A DNA stretch of 64,000 nucleotides from Xenorhabdus cabanillasii (GCF_003386665.1 NZ_QTUB01000001.1:4092001-4156000); one strand, 5' to 3'. Shown: positions 20,976 to 30,693, numbered from the stretch's first letter. The notes: generated by a model from the letters alone, not told the origin. Numbers and translations are program-made.

Positions 20976-21587
20976 TTAATTGTAAGTTTTTATTGAAGGC
21001 ACTACATAATGATCAAAACGGTCAAGTAATACGGTAGGATTTTTCTCAATAATCGCCATATTGCGATATTTTTCCTGTAAAAAACGCTCATCCGCCATTT
21101 TATTAATCATAGAGATCAGAGGATCATAAAAGTTATTAATATTCAGGATACCACATGGTTTACTGTTAAGGCCAATCATACTCCACGTAAAGACTTCACT
21201 GAATTCTTCCAATGTGCCAAACCCACCGGGCAATGCAACGAAACCATCAGCAAGTTCAATCATTTTATTTTTACGCTGATGCATGGTTTCCACAATATAA
21301 AGTTCAGATAAATTCTTATGAGAAATTTCACGTTCTTCCAGCAACGCCGGAATTACACCAATAACTTTACCTCCTTCGTGTAATACCGTATCTGCAACTG
21401 TTCCCATAATTCCTACACTGGCACCACCATACACCAAAGTAATACCACGTTTAACAAGCTCTTTTGCAAAAATAATGGCATTCTCTTTGTAAATTTCAGA
21501 TGCTCCCAAGCTTGAACCACAATAAACCGCAATGCTCTTTATTGCCTCATTTTTTTCTGATGAACTCGTCACTACAGTCTCTTTCAT
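20976..21587 (-). CDS. LOG-family protein (TIGR00730 type)
   Basis: A 203-aa Rossmann-like protein of the LOG (lysine decarboxylase-like) family, whose studied members release cytokinin bases by cleaving nucleoside 5'-monophosphates. SIAVYCGSSLGA near the N-terminus, VYGGASVGIMG and the diagnostic PGGFGTLEE (about residues 114-122) are intact. I start at the ATG at 21587, which has GGAG 7 nt upstream; an in-frame ATG at 21602 has no site. The bacterial physiological role is unclear; nucleotide salvage or hygiene is the usual suggestion. Confidence 0.9.
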   Translation of the reverse strand: MKETVVTSSSEKNEAIKSIAVYCGSSLGASEIYKENAIIFAKELVKRGITLVYGGASVGIMGTVADTVLHEGGKVIGVIPALLEEREISHKNLSELYIVETMHQRKNKMIELADGFVALPGGFGTLEEFSEVFTWSMIGLNSKPCGILNINNFYDPLISMINKMADERFLQEKYRNMAIIEKNPTVLLDRFDHYVVPSIKTYN

Positions 21588-21732
21588 GTCTAAACTCCAC
21601 ATTATTATTTTTTTAATTTCTGATTATACGTTAGCTTAATGAGCATACAACACATAATACAGTTGAGTTCTCATTATTTCGCTGCGAAGATAACGCTCCT
21701 AAATAACATGTTGTAATCGAGGTTTTCTGAAA

Positions 21733-22623
21733 ATGTCTCTTTCCAAACATCAGGCGGCATCTTTCCCTCTGCTTCCTATCGTTTTATTATTATTTTCAAT
21801 GACATCAATTCAAGCTGGTGCATCTTTAGCCAAAACAGTATTTCATGTCATTGGTGCTCCTGGTGTAACAGCTCTGAGACTTGCACTGGGAACAGTGATT
21901 TTATTTCTGATCTTTAAGCCCTGGCGTCTGAAATTTCAGCGGTCATCAATCATACCTCTCCTTGCCTACGGCATTTCACTCGGTGGAATGAATTATCTGT
22001 TTTACATGGCACTTTCCAGAATTCCTCTTGGTATCGCCGTTGCACTTGAATTTACCGGCCCTCTGGCTGTTGCCATGTTTTCCTCACGTCGTCCACTGGA
22101 TTTTCTCTGGATCGCTTTGGTCATTGCCGGATTAGGTTTTCTGTTACCTATCGGGGATGACGTCAGCACACTTGATCCTATCGGTATTTTGTATGCATTA
22201 GGAGCCGGGGTTTTCTGGGCACTTTATATTATCTTCGGTCAACGTGCTGGTGCGGGCTATGGTGCTGCAACGGTTTCGATCGGCTCATTAGTTGCTGCCT
22301 TGATTTTCTTTCCAGTGGGACTAATCCAAACCGGCCCGGAACTCCTGTTTGATGTCTCATTGTTGCCCGTTGCTTTGGGGATTGCCATTTTGTCGACTGC
22401 ATTTCCCTATACACTGGAAATGATTGCGCTTACCCGCTTACCTGCCAAAACATTTGGTACTTTAATGAGTCTGGAACCTGCATTAGGTGCCTTGTCAGGT
22501 ATCATTTTCCTGAATGAGTACTTAACTACGACGCAATGGCTCGCCCTTTTCTGCATTATCTGTGCCTCAATTGGCTCTACTTCTACCGTGAAACAGAAGA
22601 CCAAAATCGAAAAGGTTAAATAA
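21733..22623 (+). CDS. rhtA: Threonine/homoserine exporter RhtA (EamA family)
   Basis: A 296-aa drug/metabolite transporter with ten hydrophobic segments in two EamA repeats. SIQAGASLAKTVFHVIGAPG (about residues 25-44) and MSLEPALGALSG (about 244-255) are signatures of RhtA. In E. coli it exports threonine and homoserine, and it neighbours dps with ompX nearby; here dps follows directly and ompX is absent. A hairpin terminator separates it from dps. Confidence 0.92.
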   Translation: MSLSKHQAASFPLLPIVLLLFSMTSIQAGASLAKTVFHVIGAPGVTALRLALGTVILFLIFKPWRLKFQRSSIIPLLAYGISLGGMNYLFYMALSRIPLGIAVALEFTGPLAVAMFSSRRPLDFLWIALVIAGLGFLLPIGDDVSTLDPIGILYALGAGVFWALYIIFGQRAGAGYGAATVSIGSLVAALIFFPVGLIQTGPELLFDVSLLPVALGIAILSTAFPYTLEMIALTRLPAKTFGTLMSLEPALGALSGIIFLNEYLTTTQWLALFCIICASIGSTSTVKQKTKIEKVK

Positions 22624-22652
22624 ACTATTTTAATGATATTGCATAATTCATC

Positions 22653-22686
22653 AAAGCCGGACGAACTTAGTATTATCCGGTTTTGA
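22653..22686 (+). terminator. Rho-independent terminator of rhtA
   Basis: AAAGCCGGA (22653-22661) pairs with TCCGGTTTT (22676-22684; one G-U pair) and runs into T-rich DNA, 30 bp after the rhtA stop. Confidence 0.7.
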
Positions 22687-22800
22687 TTATTACTATTATT
22701 GATTAATGATATTTTTATCAACTATCAATTTAATAGAATAAAGCAATATGACTTCTGATAAATGATCAGCTACTTTTAATGTATCCAATAAGATAATTCG

Positions 22801-22864
22801 TTATACCTTTTGGATTTCAAGATACAGCCAGCAGGACTGAAACCTGAAAGACGATGGGTATAGT
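22801..22864 (-). repeat. Dispersed intergenic repeat, copy C (inverted)
   Basis: Read on the minus strand it is TATACCCATCGTCTTTCAGG ... CTTGAAATCCAAAAGGTATA, the most complete member of the family, with both outer TATACC/GGTATA ends. It ends about 20 bp before the dps start codon and so lies in the dps promoter or leader. Confidence 0.65.
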
Positions 22865-22885
22865 TTAAATTAAGGGAACATTACG

Positions 22886-23392
22886 ATGAGTACAGCAAAA
22901 TTTATCAGAAAAAAATCCTCTAAGCTGATTTACACCCGTAATAATATTGATGAGGATATTAAACAAAGTTCTATTTCCACCCTGAACCATATGGTGATCC
23001 AATTTATTGATTTGTCTTTGATGACCAAACAAGCTCACTGGAATATACGCGGCAGAAACTTTATTGCCATTCATCAAATGCTGGATGATTTCCGTACCAC
23101 ACTTGTTGAGCATCTCGATACTTTTGCAGAACGTATAGTGCAATTAGGCGGTACTGCACTGGGGACAACTCAGGATGTTCATAAAGGGACCCGGTTAGAA
23201 AGTTATCCAACAGATATTCATGATGTACAAGATCACTTAAAAGCACTGGCAGATCGCTATGCTATCGTTGCCAATGATATCCGCCAGGCTATTGTTGATG
23301 CAAAGGATGAAGACACAGCAGATATGTTCACTGCCGCTTCCCGTGATCTCGACAAATTTTTATGGTTTATTGAAGCCAATATTGAGCAATGA
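22886..23392 (+). CDS. dps: DNA-binding ferritin-like protein Dps
   Basis: Dps forms a 12-subunit shell that oxidises Fe(II) with peroxide and compacts DNA in starved cells. The 168-aa protein matches E. coli Dps. The Lys-rich N-terminal tail (KFIRKKSSK) used for DNA binding is present, and the inter-subunit ferroxidase site is seen in KQAHWNIRG (His near residue 52) and [21 protein letters not shown] dispersed repeat sits in its upstream region. It ends in a strong terminator. Confidence 0.96.
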   Translation: MSTAKFIRKKSSKLIYTRNNIDEDIKQSSISTLNHMVIQFIDLSLMTKQAHWNIRGRNFIAIHQMLDDFRTTLVEHLDTFAERIVQLGGTALGTTQDVHKGTRLESYPTDIHDVQDHLKALADRYAIVANDIRQAIVDAKDEDTADMFTAASRDLDKFLWFIEANIEQ

Positions 23393-23418
23393 GATAGAGA
23401 GTACCCTTTCATAATGTT

Positions 23419-23443
23419 AAGGCCGTCAGCGCGGCCTTTTTTG
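23419..23443 (+). terminator. Rho-independent terminator of dps
   Basis: AAGGCCG (23419-23425) pairs with CGGCCTT (23432-23438), followed by TTTTTT, 26 bp after the dps stop. Confidence 0.88.
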
Positions 23444-23561
23444 TTATTAAAAATATCTAAAAATAGAAGTTATAGCGTAAAAAATCATACTAACCTTTAA
23501 AAAATTATTTTTCTCTCTATAATCCTGTCTGTTCTAAAAATAAACATGAGGATTATATACG

Positions 23562-23783
23562 ATGGATATCGAAGTCAAAGATACTAACGGTGCACTGCTG
23601 AATGATGGTGATTCAGTCCAGGTCATCAAAGATCTGAAGGTTAAAGGGACCTCTAAGACATTGAAACGCGGCACATTAATTAAGAATATTCGTCTTACCA
23701 ATCGGGAAGATGAAATTGAATGTAATGCCGATAAGATCAAAGGATTAGTCTTAAAAACCTGCTTCCTGAAAAAAGTAGGATAA
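23562..23783 (+). CDS. Stand-alone PhnA-domain protein
   Basis: This 73-aa protein is only the C-terminal PhnA (YjdM-like) domain: VKDTNGALLNDGDSVQVIKD and LKVKGTSKTLKRGT match the E. coli YjdM core closely. The zinc ribbon (two CxxC pairs) that begins YjdM is absent, and no frame upstream encodes one. A TATAAT at about 23519 and a GAGG-type site before the ATG suggest it is expressed on its own. Despite the historical phn name, the domain's function is unknown. Confidence 0.82.
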   Translation: MDIEVKDTNGALLNDGDSVQVIKDLKVKGTSKTLKRGTLIKNIRLTNREDEIECNADKIKGLVLKTCFLKKVG

Positions 23784-23810
23784 ATAGCGGTTATCCATAA
23801 AATTATGTTT

Positions 23811-23853
23811 AAAGGATAAATAATATTAACTCTTTTATCATTTATCCTTTTTC
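23811..23853. terminator. Convergent terminator between the PhnA-domain gene and dinG
   Basis: AAAGGATAAAT (23811-23821) pairs perfectly with ATTTATCCTTT (23840-23850), an 11-bp stem, with TTTTT at the end on the plus strand. The right arm contains the last codons of dinG. Confidence 0.65.
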
Positions 23854-25973
23854 ATCCGCACCAATTCTTCTTCCGAGGGTATTTTGGGCTGTTCAATCGG
23901 AAATACAGGCAACGCCTTCAACAACCGGGAACCATAACGCTTGGTTAATAACCGTTTGTCATAAATCACTACTTCCCCATAACATTCATGGCTGCGTATC
24001 AATCTCCCAACTTGTTGGATCAGACTGAAAGAAGCACTCGGCAGACTCTGCACTTCAAACGGATAGCGTTTCAAAGACTTAAGCCATTCACTTTCAGTGA
24101 TAATGACAGGATTTGTAACGGGTGGAAAAGCAATTTTATGGATATGCACCTGTGAAAGGTAATCACCTTTCAGATCCAGCCCTTCTGCAAAAGATTGTAA
24201 CCCAACCAGAACACTTGCCTGCCCTTCATCAATACGCCTGCAATGGGTTTCCACCAGCCGATATCGCGGCTGATCTCCCTGTACCAGTAACATCAGTCGT
24301 AATTCTTTTACGAAAGTGAGAAAACCGTCCATTGCCCGTTGGCTGCTAAATAACACCAACATTCCCTGATGTTTGCCCAGCAGAACTTGTGCACGAAAAT
24401 AGCGAGCCATCTCCTCAAGATGTTTCATTTCATTTTGAATTATAGGTTCTTCTGTCATCTGAGGAATAATCAGATGCCCTTGCCGCACATGCTCAAAAGG
24501 AGATGATAACGTAATAAAACGATCATCATGATTTTCATGTAACCCAGTCAGTTCCTGAATACGGGAAAAACTATTCAGGGAGCGTAATGTTGCTGATGTC
24601 ACCACAACATGAGGAATATTCCGCCATAATAATTGAGTTAATTGCTCACTTACCCGAATGCCTGCGCAATGAAAGTAGACATTTGACTGATTCTTCTCAT
24701 AACGACGTGTTAACCATTTTGATATCGGGGCATGGGAAGATTCCTCCTGTGCAGCTAATCGCCACAGTTTCGTCATATTTTCGAAATAACCTAATGTCCG
24801 GCTGGTCTGCAAGATAGCACGGTGCAGTCTGACAATATCCTGCCTGGCTGTTTGCTCGGTAAGATCACTTAAAATCGCTTCAGATAATCCGCGTAATCCA
24901 TCAGTAAGTTTAAATAGTTGCTGGCAACACAACAGCAAATTTTCCGGCAGTTTTCCCAATTCAAACAGATATTCTTCCACCTCACTGTTTTCAGGCAACA
25001 ATGCCTGTGTGATATCCGACAGTTCTTTAAAACATTCACGAATTTTTTCACAGTGTGCCTGCAAACGGGTAATATTAGCTAAAGTGGGTGGTTTTACCGG
25101 ACGAAACTGAAGTAAATACTGTTCTACATGACGAACAAACGAATCCAGTTGCCCATTTAACTGAAATAACGTGATTTCCCCTTCAACTTCCAGTGAATCC
25201 CTTGCAACATCGGGAACATGATGGCCTTCATCCAAAACCAGCAGCAGATTTTTAGCTTCCGGTAAGACAGATTCACTTTCCAGTGCTGCCATAACCAAAG
25301 CATGATTGGCAACCACAACATCAGCATCTTCAATCTCCCTTCTGGCAAGAAAGAACGGGCAACGATGGTAAAACTGACAATTTCTCGCCAGACAGTTCAT
25401 TTTATCCGTGCTGATCTTTGACCATAGCGAATCCGGCAATGCCAGCTTATGGTGATCACGTAAACCATCCCAGACAGAAGTCGTGTAATCATTGCGTAAT
25501 CTGCGGCACAGCTCCCGTTCCTCACTATTGGCAATCGTTGTCTGATCTTCCACCAGAAGCATCAAATCAATTTGCTCTCCATCAGCAGCACAGATAGCTT
25601 CCAGATTACGTGGACAAACATAACGCGCACGACCAAAAGCCCCGGTAAATTTCAAATCGGGAATAATCTTTCGCAATAACGGGAGATCCTTACTGTAAAT
25701 CTGATCTTGTAAGGCGACATTGGCCGTACTCACCACCAGTGGTTTTTGTTCCGCCCGGCTGACAGCAATACCAGGGAGAAGATAAGACAGCGTTTTTCCC
25801 ACACCGGTTGGTGCTTCTATCACTAAATGCCGCCCTTCTTCATCAGCCAACGTTTTTGCTACTTCTGCAATCATCTGACGCTGCGGAGTTCTCGGAACGA
25901 AGCCATTGATATGGACAGATAGTGCTTTATACCATTGGCTGATTTGAGTTTTTATTGAATTGGAAAGTGCCAT
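23838..25973 (-). CDS. dinG: ATP-dependent DNA helicase DinG
   Basis: DinG is an XPD-like 5'-3' helicase that unwinds R-loops, D-loops and G-quadruplexes. The 711-aa protein has Walker A EAPTGVGKT (about residues 54-62) and DEGHH in place of DEAH. The Fe-S cluster cysteines are visible in YVCPRN and in the CLARNC...RCPFF stretch near residues 194-207. The C-terminal motif QQVGRLIR is present. E. coli dinG is SOS-induced, but I see no CTGT-N8-ACAG LexA box in the 100 bp before this start. Confidence 0.96.
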   Translation of the reverse strand: MALSNSIKTQISQWYKALSVHINGFVPRTPQRQMIAEVAKTLADEEGRHLVIEAPTGVGKTLSYLLPGIAVSRAEQKPLVVSTANVALQDQIYSKDLPLLRKIIPDLKFTGAFGRARYVCPRNLEAICAADGEQIDLMLLVEDQTTIANSEERELCRRLRNDYTTSVWDGLRDHHKLALPDSLWSKISTDKMNCLARNCQFYHRCPFFLARREIEDADVVVANHALVMAALESESVLPEAKNLLLVLDEGHHVPDVARDSLEVEGEITLFQLNGQLDSFVRHVEQYLLQFRPVKPPTLANITRLQAHCEKIRECFKELSDITQALLPENSEVEEYLFELGKLPENLLLCCQQLFKLTDGLRGLSEAILSDLTEQTARQDIVRLHRAILQTSRTLGYFENMTKLWRLAAQEESSHAPISKWLTRRYEKNQSNVYFHCAGIRVSEQLTQLLWRNIPHVVVTSATLRSLNSFSRIQELTGLHENHDDRFITLSSPFEHVRQGHLIIPQMTEEPIIQNEMKHLEEMARYFRAQVLLGKHQGMLVLFSSQRAMDGFLTFVKELRLMLLVQGDQPRYRLVETHCRRIDEGQASVLVGLQSFAEGLDLKGDYLSQVHIHKIAFPPVTNPVIITESEWLKSLKRYPFEVQSLPSASFSLIQQVGRLIRSHECYGEVVIYDKRLLTKRYGSRLLKALPVFPIEQPKIPSEEELVRMKKDK

Positions 25974-26095
25974 GAGTTTTGCTGCATAAAAATTGGAACG
26001 CTATTCTCCCACAGAGTTGCTATCAGATCAGCCTGATATCGTAATTATTGGAAACAGCTTTCCAGCTTTTCCATTATAAAAGCAAGAAAACTGCT

Positions 26096-26143
26096 TATAT
26101 CCAATAGATTTTCTGTTGCATCTTGAAAAGTGAAGGGTATATC
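26096..26143 (-). repeat. Dispersed intergenic repeat, partial copy E (inverted)
   Basis: TATATCCAATAGATTTTC and GTTGCATCTTGAAAAGTG with a GGGTATA end resemble the inverted form of the family at 22801-22864, with the middle deleted. It lies in the promoter region of the 61-aa membrane peptide. Confidence 0.45.
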
Positions 26144-26243
26144 GCTTGTCTGGAATGCAGAAGCCTATATACTGCTGGCTTTCTATGTGACAAAAACCTT
26201 GTGGCTAAAAACCTTATAACTAAGAACGTTATTGAGAACAAAG

Positions 26244-26429
26244 ATGAAAAAAATCCTGCTTATTATTATCGTACTATCCACTCTTGGCTCCATTGGCGGC
26301 ATTATTTTAGCAGGAATGAATATGTATAACCGTTCAACAGCGTCAACAGAAGAACCTCAACAAGCACAGCAAGAGCAAATACAGCAGGAAGCAGTTCAAC
26401 AGGAAACTACGCCAACAGAACAACAATAG
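26244..26429 (+). CDS. Small Gln-rich membrane-anchored protein, unknown
   Basis: A 61-aa protein starting at the ATG at 26244, with a weak GAG 8 nt upstream. Residues 3-26 (ILLIIIVLSTLGSIGGIILAG) form one membrane helix after a KK start. The remaining 30 residues are almost entirely Gln, Glu, Thr and Pro (EEPQQAQQEQIQQE and so on). I do not recognise the family. The tail most likely projects into the periplasm or stays disordered. It lies between dinG and sseA with its own upstream region. The coding call rests on the clean membrane-plus-tail architecture. Confidence 0.55.
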   Translation: MKKILLIIIVLSTLGSIGGIILAGMNMYNRSTASTEEPQQAQQEQIQQEAVQQETTPTEQQ

Positions 26430-26536
26430 TAATCAATACACCTTCAAGTTTATTACAACCCCGAACTTATCAGTATCTGAACTGAAACAACATAATGCAT
26501 ACAATATCCGACATTGCACATCAGATGAGGAAGCTT

Positions 26537-27376
26537 ATGAACAATGAATATTTTGTAACTCCACAGTGGTTAAGTAAACATCTCAATGATGAGAATGTCG
26601 TTATTATTGATGCCAGTGCTCCCATGCCAACCCAATCTATCGATTATCATCAGAAATGGTTGGAGAATCATATCCCATGCTCCCAGTTTTTTGATCTTGA
26701 TAAAATAGCTAATCTCCAGACCGAATTACCACATATGCTACCGGAGCCAGAAACTTTCCGGCAGGCTGTCAGCGCAATGGGGATCAGTGAAAACCATTTG
26801 GTAGTGATTTACGATCAGGGGAATATGTTTTCTGCCCCTCGTGCATGGTGGACGTTTAAAATTTTTGGTGCTCAGCATATCCGTATTCTGGAAGGTGGCT
26901 TACAAGGCTGGCAACAGGCGGATTATCCAATGGAATCAGGAGAAGTCAGCCGTCAGCCTCAGAAGTTCAATATTCAGTTTACGCCTGAATATGTTTTTTC
27001 CCAACGACAGATCCTGGATGCCCTGCAAAGCAATGCGCCGACACAATTTATTGATGCCAGAGCAGAAGATCGTTTTCAGGCCAAAGTACCAGAGCCGCGT
27101 CCCGGTTTAAGAATGGGTCATATTCCTAGTTCCAAAAATGTCCCGTGGACAGCGTTAATTGAGAATGGCCGCTATAAATCACCAGATGAAATCGAACAAA
27201 TCTTTAAACAGCAAAGCGTCGATTTAAATCGACCAATTATTACCAGTTGTGGCTCTGGCATGACAGCAGCCGTTTTAGTATTAGGGCTTGATATAATCGG
27301 CCATAAAACAGCAGGACTATATGATGGTTCCTGGGCTGAATGGGGAGCAGATAATATGCTTCCATTAGAAAAGTAG
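26537..27376 (+). CDS. sseA: 3-mercaptopyruvate sulfurtransferase
   Basis: SseA transfers sulfur from 3-mercaptopyruvate to thiols or cyanide. The 279-aa protein is a tandem rhodanese: the N-terminal domain is inactive and the C-terminal one carries the active-site loop CGSGMTA (about residues 235-241), the MST-type sequence. YDQGNMFSAPRAWW and EPRPGLRMGHIP are typical. I chose the ATG at 26537 because GAGGAAG precedes it and the E. coli N-terminus aligns there; upstream in-frame ATGs at 26495 and 26525 seem unnecessary. Confidence 0.94.
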   Translation: MNNEYFVTPQWLSKHLNDENVVIIDASAPMPTQSIDYHQKWLENHIPCSQFFDLDKIANLQTELPHMLPEPETFRQAVSAMGISENHLVVIYDQGNMFSAPRAWWTFKIFGAQHIRILEGGLQGWQQADYPMESGEVSRQPQKFNIQFTPEYVFSQRQILDALQSNAPTQFIDARAEDRFQAKVPEPRPGLRMGHIPSSKNVPWTALIENGRYKSPDEIEQIFKQQSVDLNRPIITSCGSGMTAAVLVLGLDIIGHKTAGLYDGSWAEWGADNMLPLEK

Positions 27377-27411
27377 GGATCTGTTTAATAAATTATAAGC
27401 ACCAAAATTAG

Positions 27412-27442
27412 AAAGGGCATTAAAGTATCATGCCCTTTTTCT
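27412..27442 (+). terminator. Rho-independent terminator of sseA
   Basis: AAAGGGCAT (27412-27420) pairs with ATGCCCTTT (27430-27438), followed by more T's, 36 bp after the stop. Confidence 0.85.
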
Positions 27443-27505
27443 AATCCTTTTTTCTACCGAACATATGATATCAACCATATGAAACCTATTACTTTTACCA
27501 ATCGA

Positions 27506-27760
27506 TTAGTTAGAAACTTTATGGTATATAAATAGAATGATTAATGCGCCAATAACTGCAATCGCAAAACTTCCCAGGCTAAAACCATCTACTTTCCCCA
27601 TACCAAAGAAAGTGCTGATATAGCCGCCAACAACCGCACCAACGATCCCCAGAATCATCGTCATAATGATACCACTGCTATTATCTCCCGGCATAATCCA
27701 CTTCGCTATAATTCCGGCAATTAAACCAAAGATAATCCATGACAAGATACCCATATTCAA
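27506..27760 (-). CDS. GlsB/YeaQ/YmgE-family small membrane protein
   Basis: An 84-aa protein with three hydrophobic segments and the conserved pattern SWIIFGLIAGIIAKWIMPGD, then GIVGAVVGGYI. This is the Transgly_assoc (GlsB/YeaQ/YmgE) family. Members are often stress-induced, and the function is unknown. A clear AGGAGG-type site (GTTGAATATG follows CAGGAGGTT) precedes the start. It converges on sseA. A 411-bp AT-rich gap lies upstream. Confidence 0.9.
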   Translation of the reverse strand: MNMGILSWIIFGLIAGIIAKWIMPGDNSSGIIMTMILGIVGAVVGGYISTFFGMGKVDGFSLGSFAIAVIGALIILFIYHKVSN

Positions 27761-28171
27761 CCTCCTGAATTTATTAGTTAATTAAGATTTAATATTAGTT
27801 AAGAGCTAAAAATATCTATGGGGTGATCTTACTGAAGGTTTCTCAATTCTACGTCCTAATTTAAGACACTAACTAAAAGAATTGCAAATAGTAAAAGATA
27901 AGATATTTACAAGTAATTAGTGATACTTATAGAATTCACTGACATTAAAAATCGGCACTGATTAATTTAATATCAGTATTAATTTTGTCAGATTAAGCAT
28001 TATCATAAATTAGTCAATCCTAATTTTTGCAAATAATAAGACTTGCAGATCGACTTAAAATTATCATAAATAATTTTTATAAAAAATCAGAATAAGATAA
28101 AAATCAAAAAATGGATTAATTAATATAAATAATCTTATTTATCATCAAAATCCACATACTCTAATAACAGT
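27761..28171. other. AT-rich intergenic region, no gene seen
   Basis: About 410 bp with very high AT content between the GlsB-type gene and the metY terminator. ATTATCATAAAT occurs twice (near 28000 and 28063). No open frame, tRNA or strong hairpin is evident. It must hold the promoter of the GlsB-type gene. Confidence 0.5.
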
Positions 28172-28200
28172 ATAAAAGCCTATTCAATTTAGGCTTTTAT
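28172..28200 (-). terminator. Rho-independent terminator of metY
   Basis: ATAAAAGCCTA (28172-28182) pairs with TAGGCTTTTAT (28190-28200), an 11-bp stem, 17 bp after the metY stop on the minus strand. Confidence 0.8.
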
Positions 28201-28217
28201 TCAAATAATATTGAAAA

Positions 28218-29492
28218 TTATTTTTCTGCATCCAGTGCTTGTGCAAGATCAGCAATAATGTCATCGATATGTTCGATTCCGATAGATAGGCGGATCAGAT
28301 CACGTGACACTCCAGCTTTTACCAATTCTTCATCATTCAGTTGGCGGTGAGTTGTAGATGCCGGATGACAAGCCAGTGATTTTGCATCACCGATATTGAC
28401 CAAACGTATAATCAATTGCAAGGCATCGATAAAGCGTACCGCTACTTTTTCTCCTCCTTTGATACCGAAAGAGATAATGGCAGAAGATTTACCATCCATA
28501 TAACGAACAGCCAAATCATATTCAGGGTGTGTCGGCAATCCTGCGTATTTAACCCAGGAAACCTGAGGATGTTGTTCCAGATATTGGGCTGTTTTCAGGG
28601 CATTTTCAGTATGGCGTTCCATACGAAGAGCCAATGTTTCAAGACCTTGTAAAATCAAGAAGGCATTAAAAGGGGAAAGTGCCGCACCAGTGCTACGCAG
28701 TTGCCCGACACGGCAGCGAGCGATAAACGCCGCGGAACCAAAATGTTCGATATAGTTTATTCCGTGATAGGAAGGATCCGGCGTATTTAAAATCGCAAAA
28801 CGATCTTGATGATCTGCCCAAGAGAATTTGCCCGAATCAACAATTATTCCACCAATAGAAGTTCCATGACCGCCGATATATTTGGTCAGGGAGTGAATGA
28901 TAATATCTGCGCCATATTCAAACGGGCGGCACAAATAGGGTGTTGCGACAGTATTATCGACAATAAGAGGAATGCCGTGCCGATGGGCAATGTCAGCTAA
29001 TGCCTGGATATCAACAATATTCCCGCTTGGATTGGTGATGGTTTCGCAAAAGACGGCTTTGGTTTTTTCGTCAATCATCGCTTCAAGGGTAGTAAAATCA
29101 TTATGATCAACGAAACGAACTTCAATCCCGATATTCGGGAAATTGTGTGCCATTAAATTATAAGTCCCGCCATACAATTTTGCTACGGAGACAATGTTAT
29201 CTCCCAAACCAGTAATCGTCTGGATGGCGTAGGTGATTGCCGCCATGCCAGAAGCAACTGCAAGCGCCCCAATTCCTCCTTCTAAAGCAGCGATACGTTT
29301 TTCCAATACATCATTGGTTGGGTTCATGATGCGGGTGTAAATGTTGCCTTCAACTTTTAAATCAAATAAATCAGCACCATGCTGGGAATCATCAAAAGAG
29401 TAGGACGTTGTTTGATAGATTGGGACTGCAACGGCTTTGGTTGTAGGGTCAGGGGAGTAACCGGCATGGATGGACAGTGTTTCTAATTTCAT
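28218..29492 (-). CDS. metY: O-acetylhomoserine aminocarboxypropyltransferase (MetY type)
   Basis: A PLP enzyme that makes homocysteine from O-acetylhomoserine and sulfide (some members also use O-acetylserine). I start at the ATG at 29492 (424 aa), with AAGGA 7 nt upstream; the frame stays open 35 codons further but without homology. ALEGG...AVASGMAA (about residues 72-86) and the PLP lysine in [16 protein letters not shown] (about 206-221) are diagnostic of the Cys/Met metabolism family. E. coli lacks this direct sulfhydrylation route. No clear MetJ boxes are seen upstream. Confidence 0.92.
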   Translation of the reverse strand: MKLETLSIHAGYSPDPTTKAVAVPIYQTTSYSFDDSQHGADLFDLKVEGNIYTRIMNPTNDVLEKRIAALEGGIGALAVASGMAAITYAIQTITGLGDNIVSVAKLYGGTYNLMAHNFPNIGIEVRFVDHNDFTTLEAMIDEKTKAVFCETITNPSGNIVDIQALADIAHRHGIPLIVDNTVATPYLCRPFEYGADIIIHSLTKYIGGHGTSIGGIIVDSGKFSWADHQDRFAILNTPDPSYHGINYIEHFGSAAFIARCRVGQLRSTGAALSPFNAFLILQGLETLALRMERHTENALKTAQYLEQHPQVSWVKYAGLPTHPEYDLAVRYMDGKSSAIISFGIKGGEKVAVRFIDALQLIIRLVNIGDAKSLACHPASTTHRQLNDEELVKAGVSRDLIRLSIGIEHIDDIIADLAQALDAEK

Positions 29493-29735
29493 TGTCATTT
29501 CCTTCAGTGAATTACAGAGTAAGGTCATGTATTCAACCTGCTGCTCGACCGCCAACATAATATGCTCTTTCGATAAAAGTACCAATGGCTTTATCATGCA
29601 TTTTCGGTGATTATGAATAACCCAATACTTTACTATTTAGCCTTTAAATTCAGTTAAATAGTGTCATATTTTTACGTTCGATATGTAGTGTGAAGAAAGG
29701 TAATATAATAAAAATTACACTGCCACTTTAATTAA

Positions 29736-30689
29736 TTATACATACAAACCACTCTCTACGGCTAAAGAAATAACTTCAGATATAGCAGATGAAGTTTTCA
29801 ACGCTCTGATTTGCATAAATAGTTCATCAGCTTCATCATATTCTTTGCGTAGATAACCAAGCCATTGTTTGATACGTGTGACATGATATAAGCCTGTATC
29901 TCCCTGCTTTTCCAGCCAGATATACCTTTGCAGCAGCTGGAGCACCCCATGCCATGCCATTTTGGGTTCATTATATTTAATAACACAGCTTAGATTCGGC
30001 ACATGCAGCGCACCACGTCCAATCATTACCGAATCACATCCGGTAACTTTGATACACTCCTGTGAACTCTGCCAATCCCATATTTCACCATTAGCAACCA
30101 CCGGAATAGTAAGACGTCGGCGGATCTCTCCAATCGCCTGCCAATTTATGCATTCTGCTTTATAGCCATCTTCCTTAGTACGCCCATGCACAACCAATTC
30201 CGTTGCACCAGCTTGCTGAACAGCATCCGCAATTTCAAACTGACGGGCATCAGAATCCCACCCCAGACGTACTTTGACTGTAACCGGCAATTCTGCCGGT
30301 ACAGCTTCCCGCATGGCTTTAGCACCACGGTAGAGAAGTTCAGGATCTTTCAGTAAGGTGGCCCCTCCTCCACTACCATTAACTGTTTTGGAAGGACAAC
30401 CACAGTTTAAATCAACTCCCCACGATCCCAATTCCACTGCCCTGACCGCATTTTCAGCCAACCATTCAGGATATTGCCCCAAAAGCTGTATCCTGACCGG
30501 CGTACCCGATGGAGTCCTGCTCTGATGATGCAATTCAGGACATAAGCGGTAAAAAGATTTCACTGGCAACAGGCTGTCCACTACACGCAAAAATTCGGTA
30601 ATGCAAAGATCGTATTCATTGACCTCACTCAACAACTCCCTAACCAATGAATCCAACACCCCTTCCATCGGAGCCAGCAAGACTCGCAT
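29736..30689 (-). CDS. dusC: tRNA-dihydrouridine(16) synthase DusC
   Basis: DusC reduces uridine 16 in the D-loop of tRNAs using FMN and NADPH. The 317-aa protein starts at 30689 ([11 protein letters not shown], as in E. coli); the long upstream in-frame extension is simply the rhlE 3' end read in another frame. The catalytic Cys is in [15 protein letters not shown] (about residues 96-110), with VKVRLGW and VHGRT following. The ATG lies 4 bp past the rhlE stop, and its Shine-Dalgarno (AGGAG) is inside the rhlE coding end, so the two are probably translationally coupled. In E. coli dusC instead adjoins yohJ. Confidence 0.95.
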   Translation of the reverse strand: MRVLLAPMEGVLDSLVRELLSEVNEYDLCITEFLRVVDSLLPVKSFYRLCPELHHQSRTPSGTPVRIQLLGQYPEWLAENAVRAVELGSWGVDLNCGCPSKTVNGSGGGATLLKDPELLYRGAKAMREAVPAELPVTVKVRLGWDSDARQFEIADAVQQAGATELVVHGRTKEDGYKAECINWQAIGEIRRRLTIPVVANGEIWDWQSSQECIKVTGCDSVMIGRGALHVPNLSCVIKYNEPKMAWHGVLQLLQRYIWLEKQGDTGLYHVTRIKQWLGYLRKEYDEADELFMQIRALKTSSAISEVISLAVESGLYV

Positions 30690-30693
30690 GGAA

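Noticed and set aside
25974..26050. LexA box before dinG
   Set aside because: CTGTGGGAGAATAGCG has only the left half; the ACAG half is missing, so I do not claim SOS control.
29493..29597. 35-codon N-terminal extension of metY
   Set aside because: The MetY homology begins at 29492 with AAGGA upstream; the extension does not match the family.
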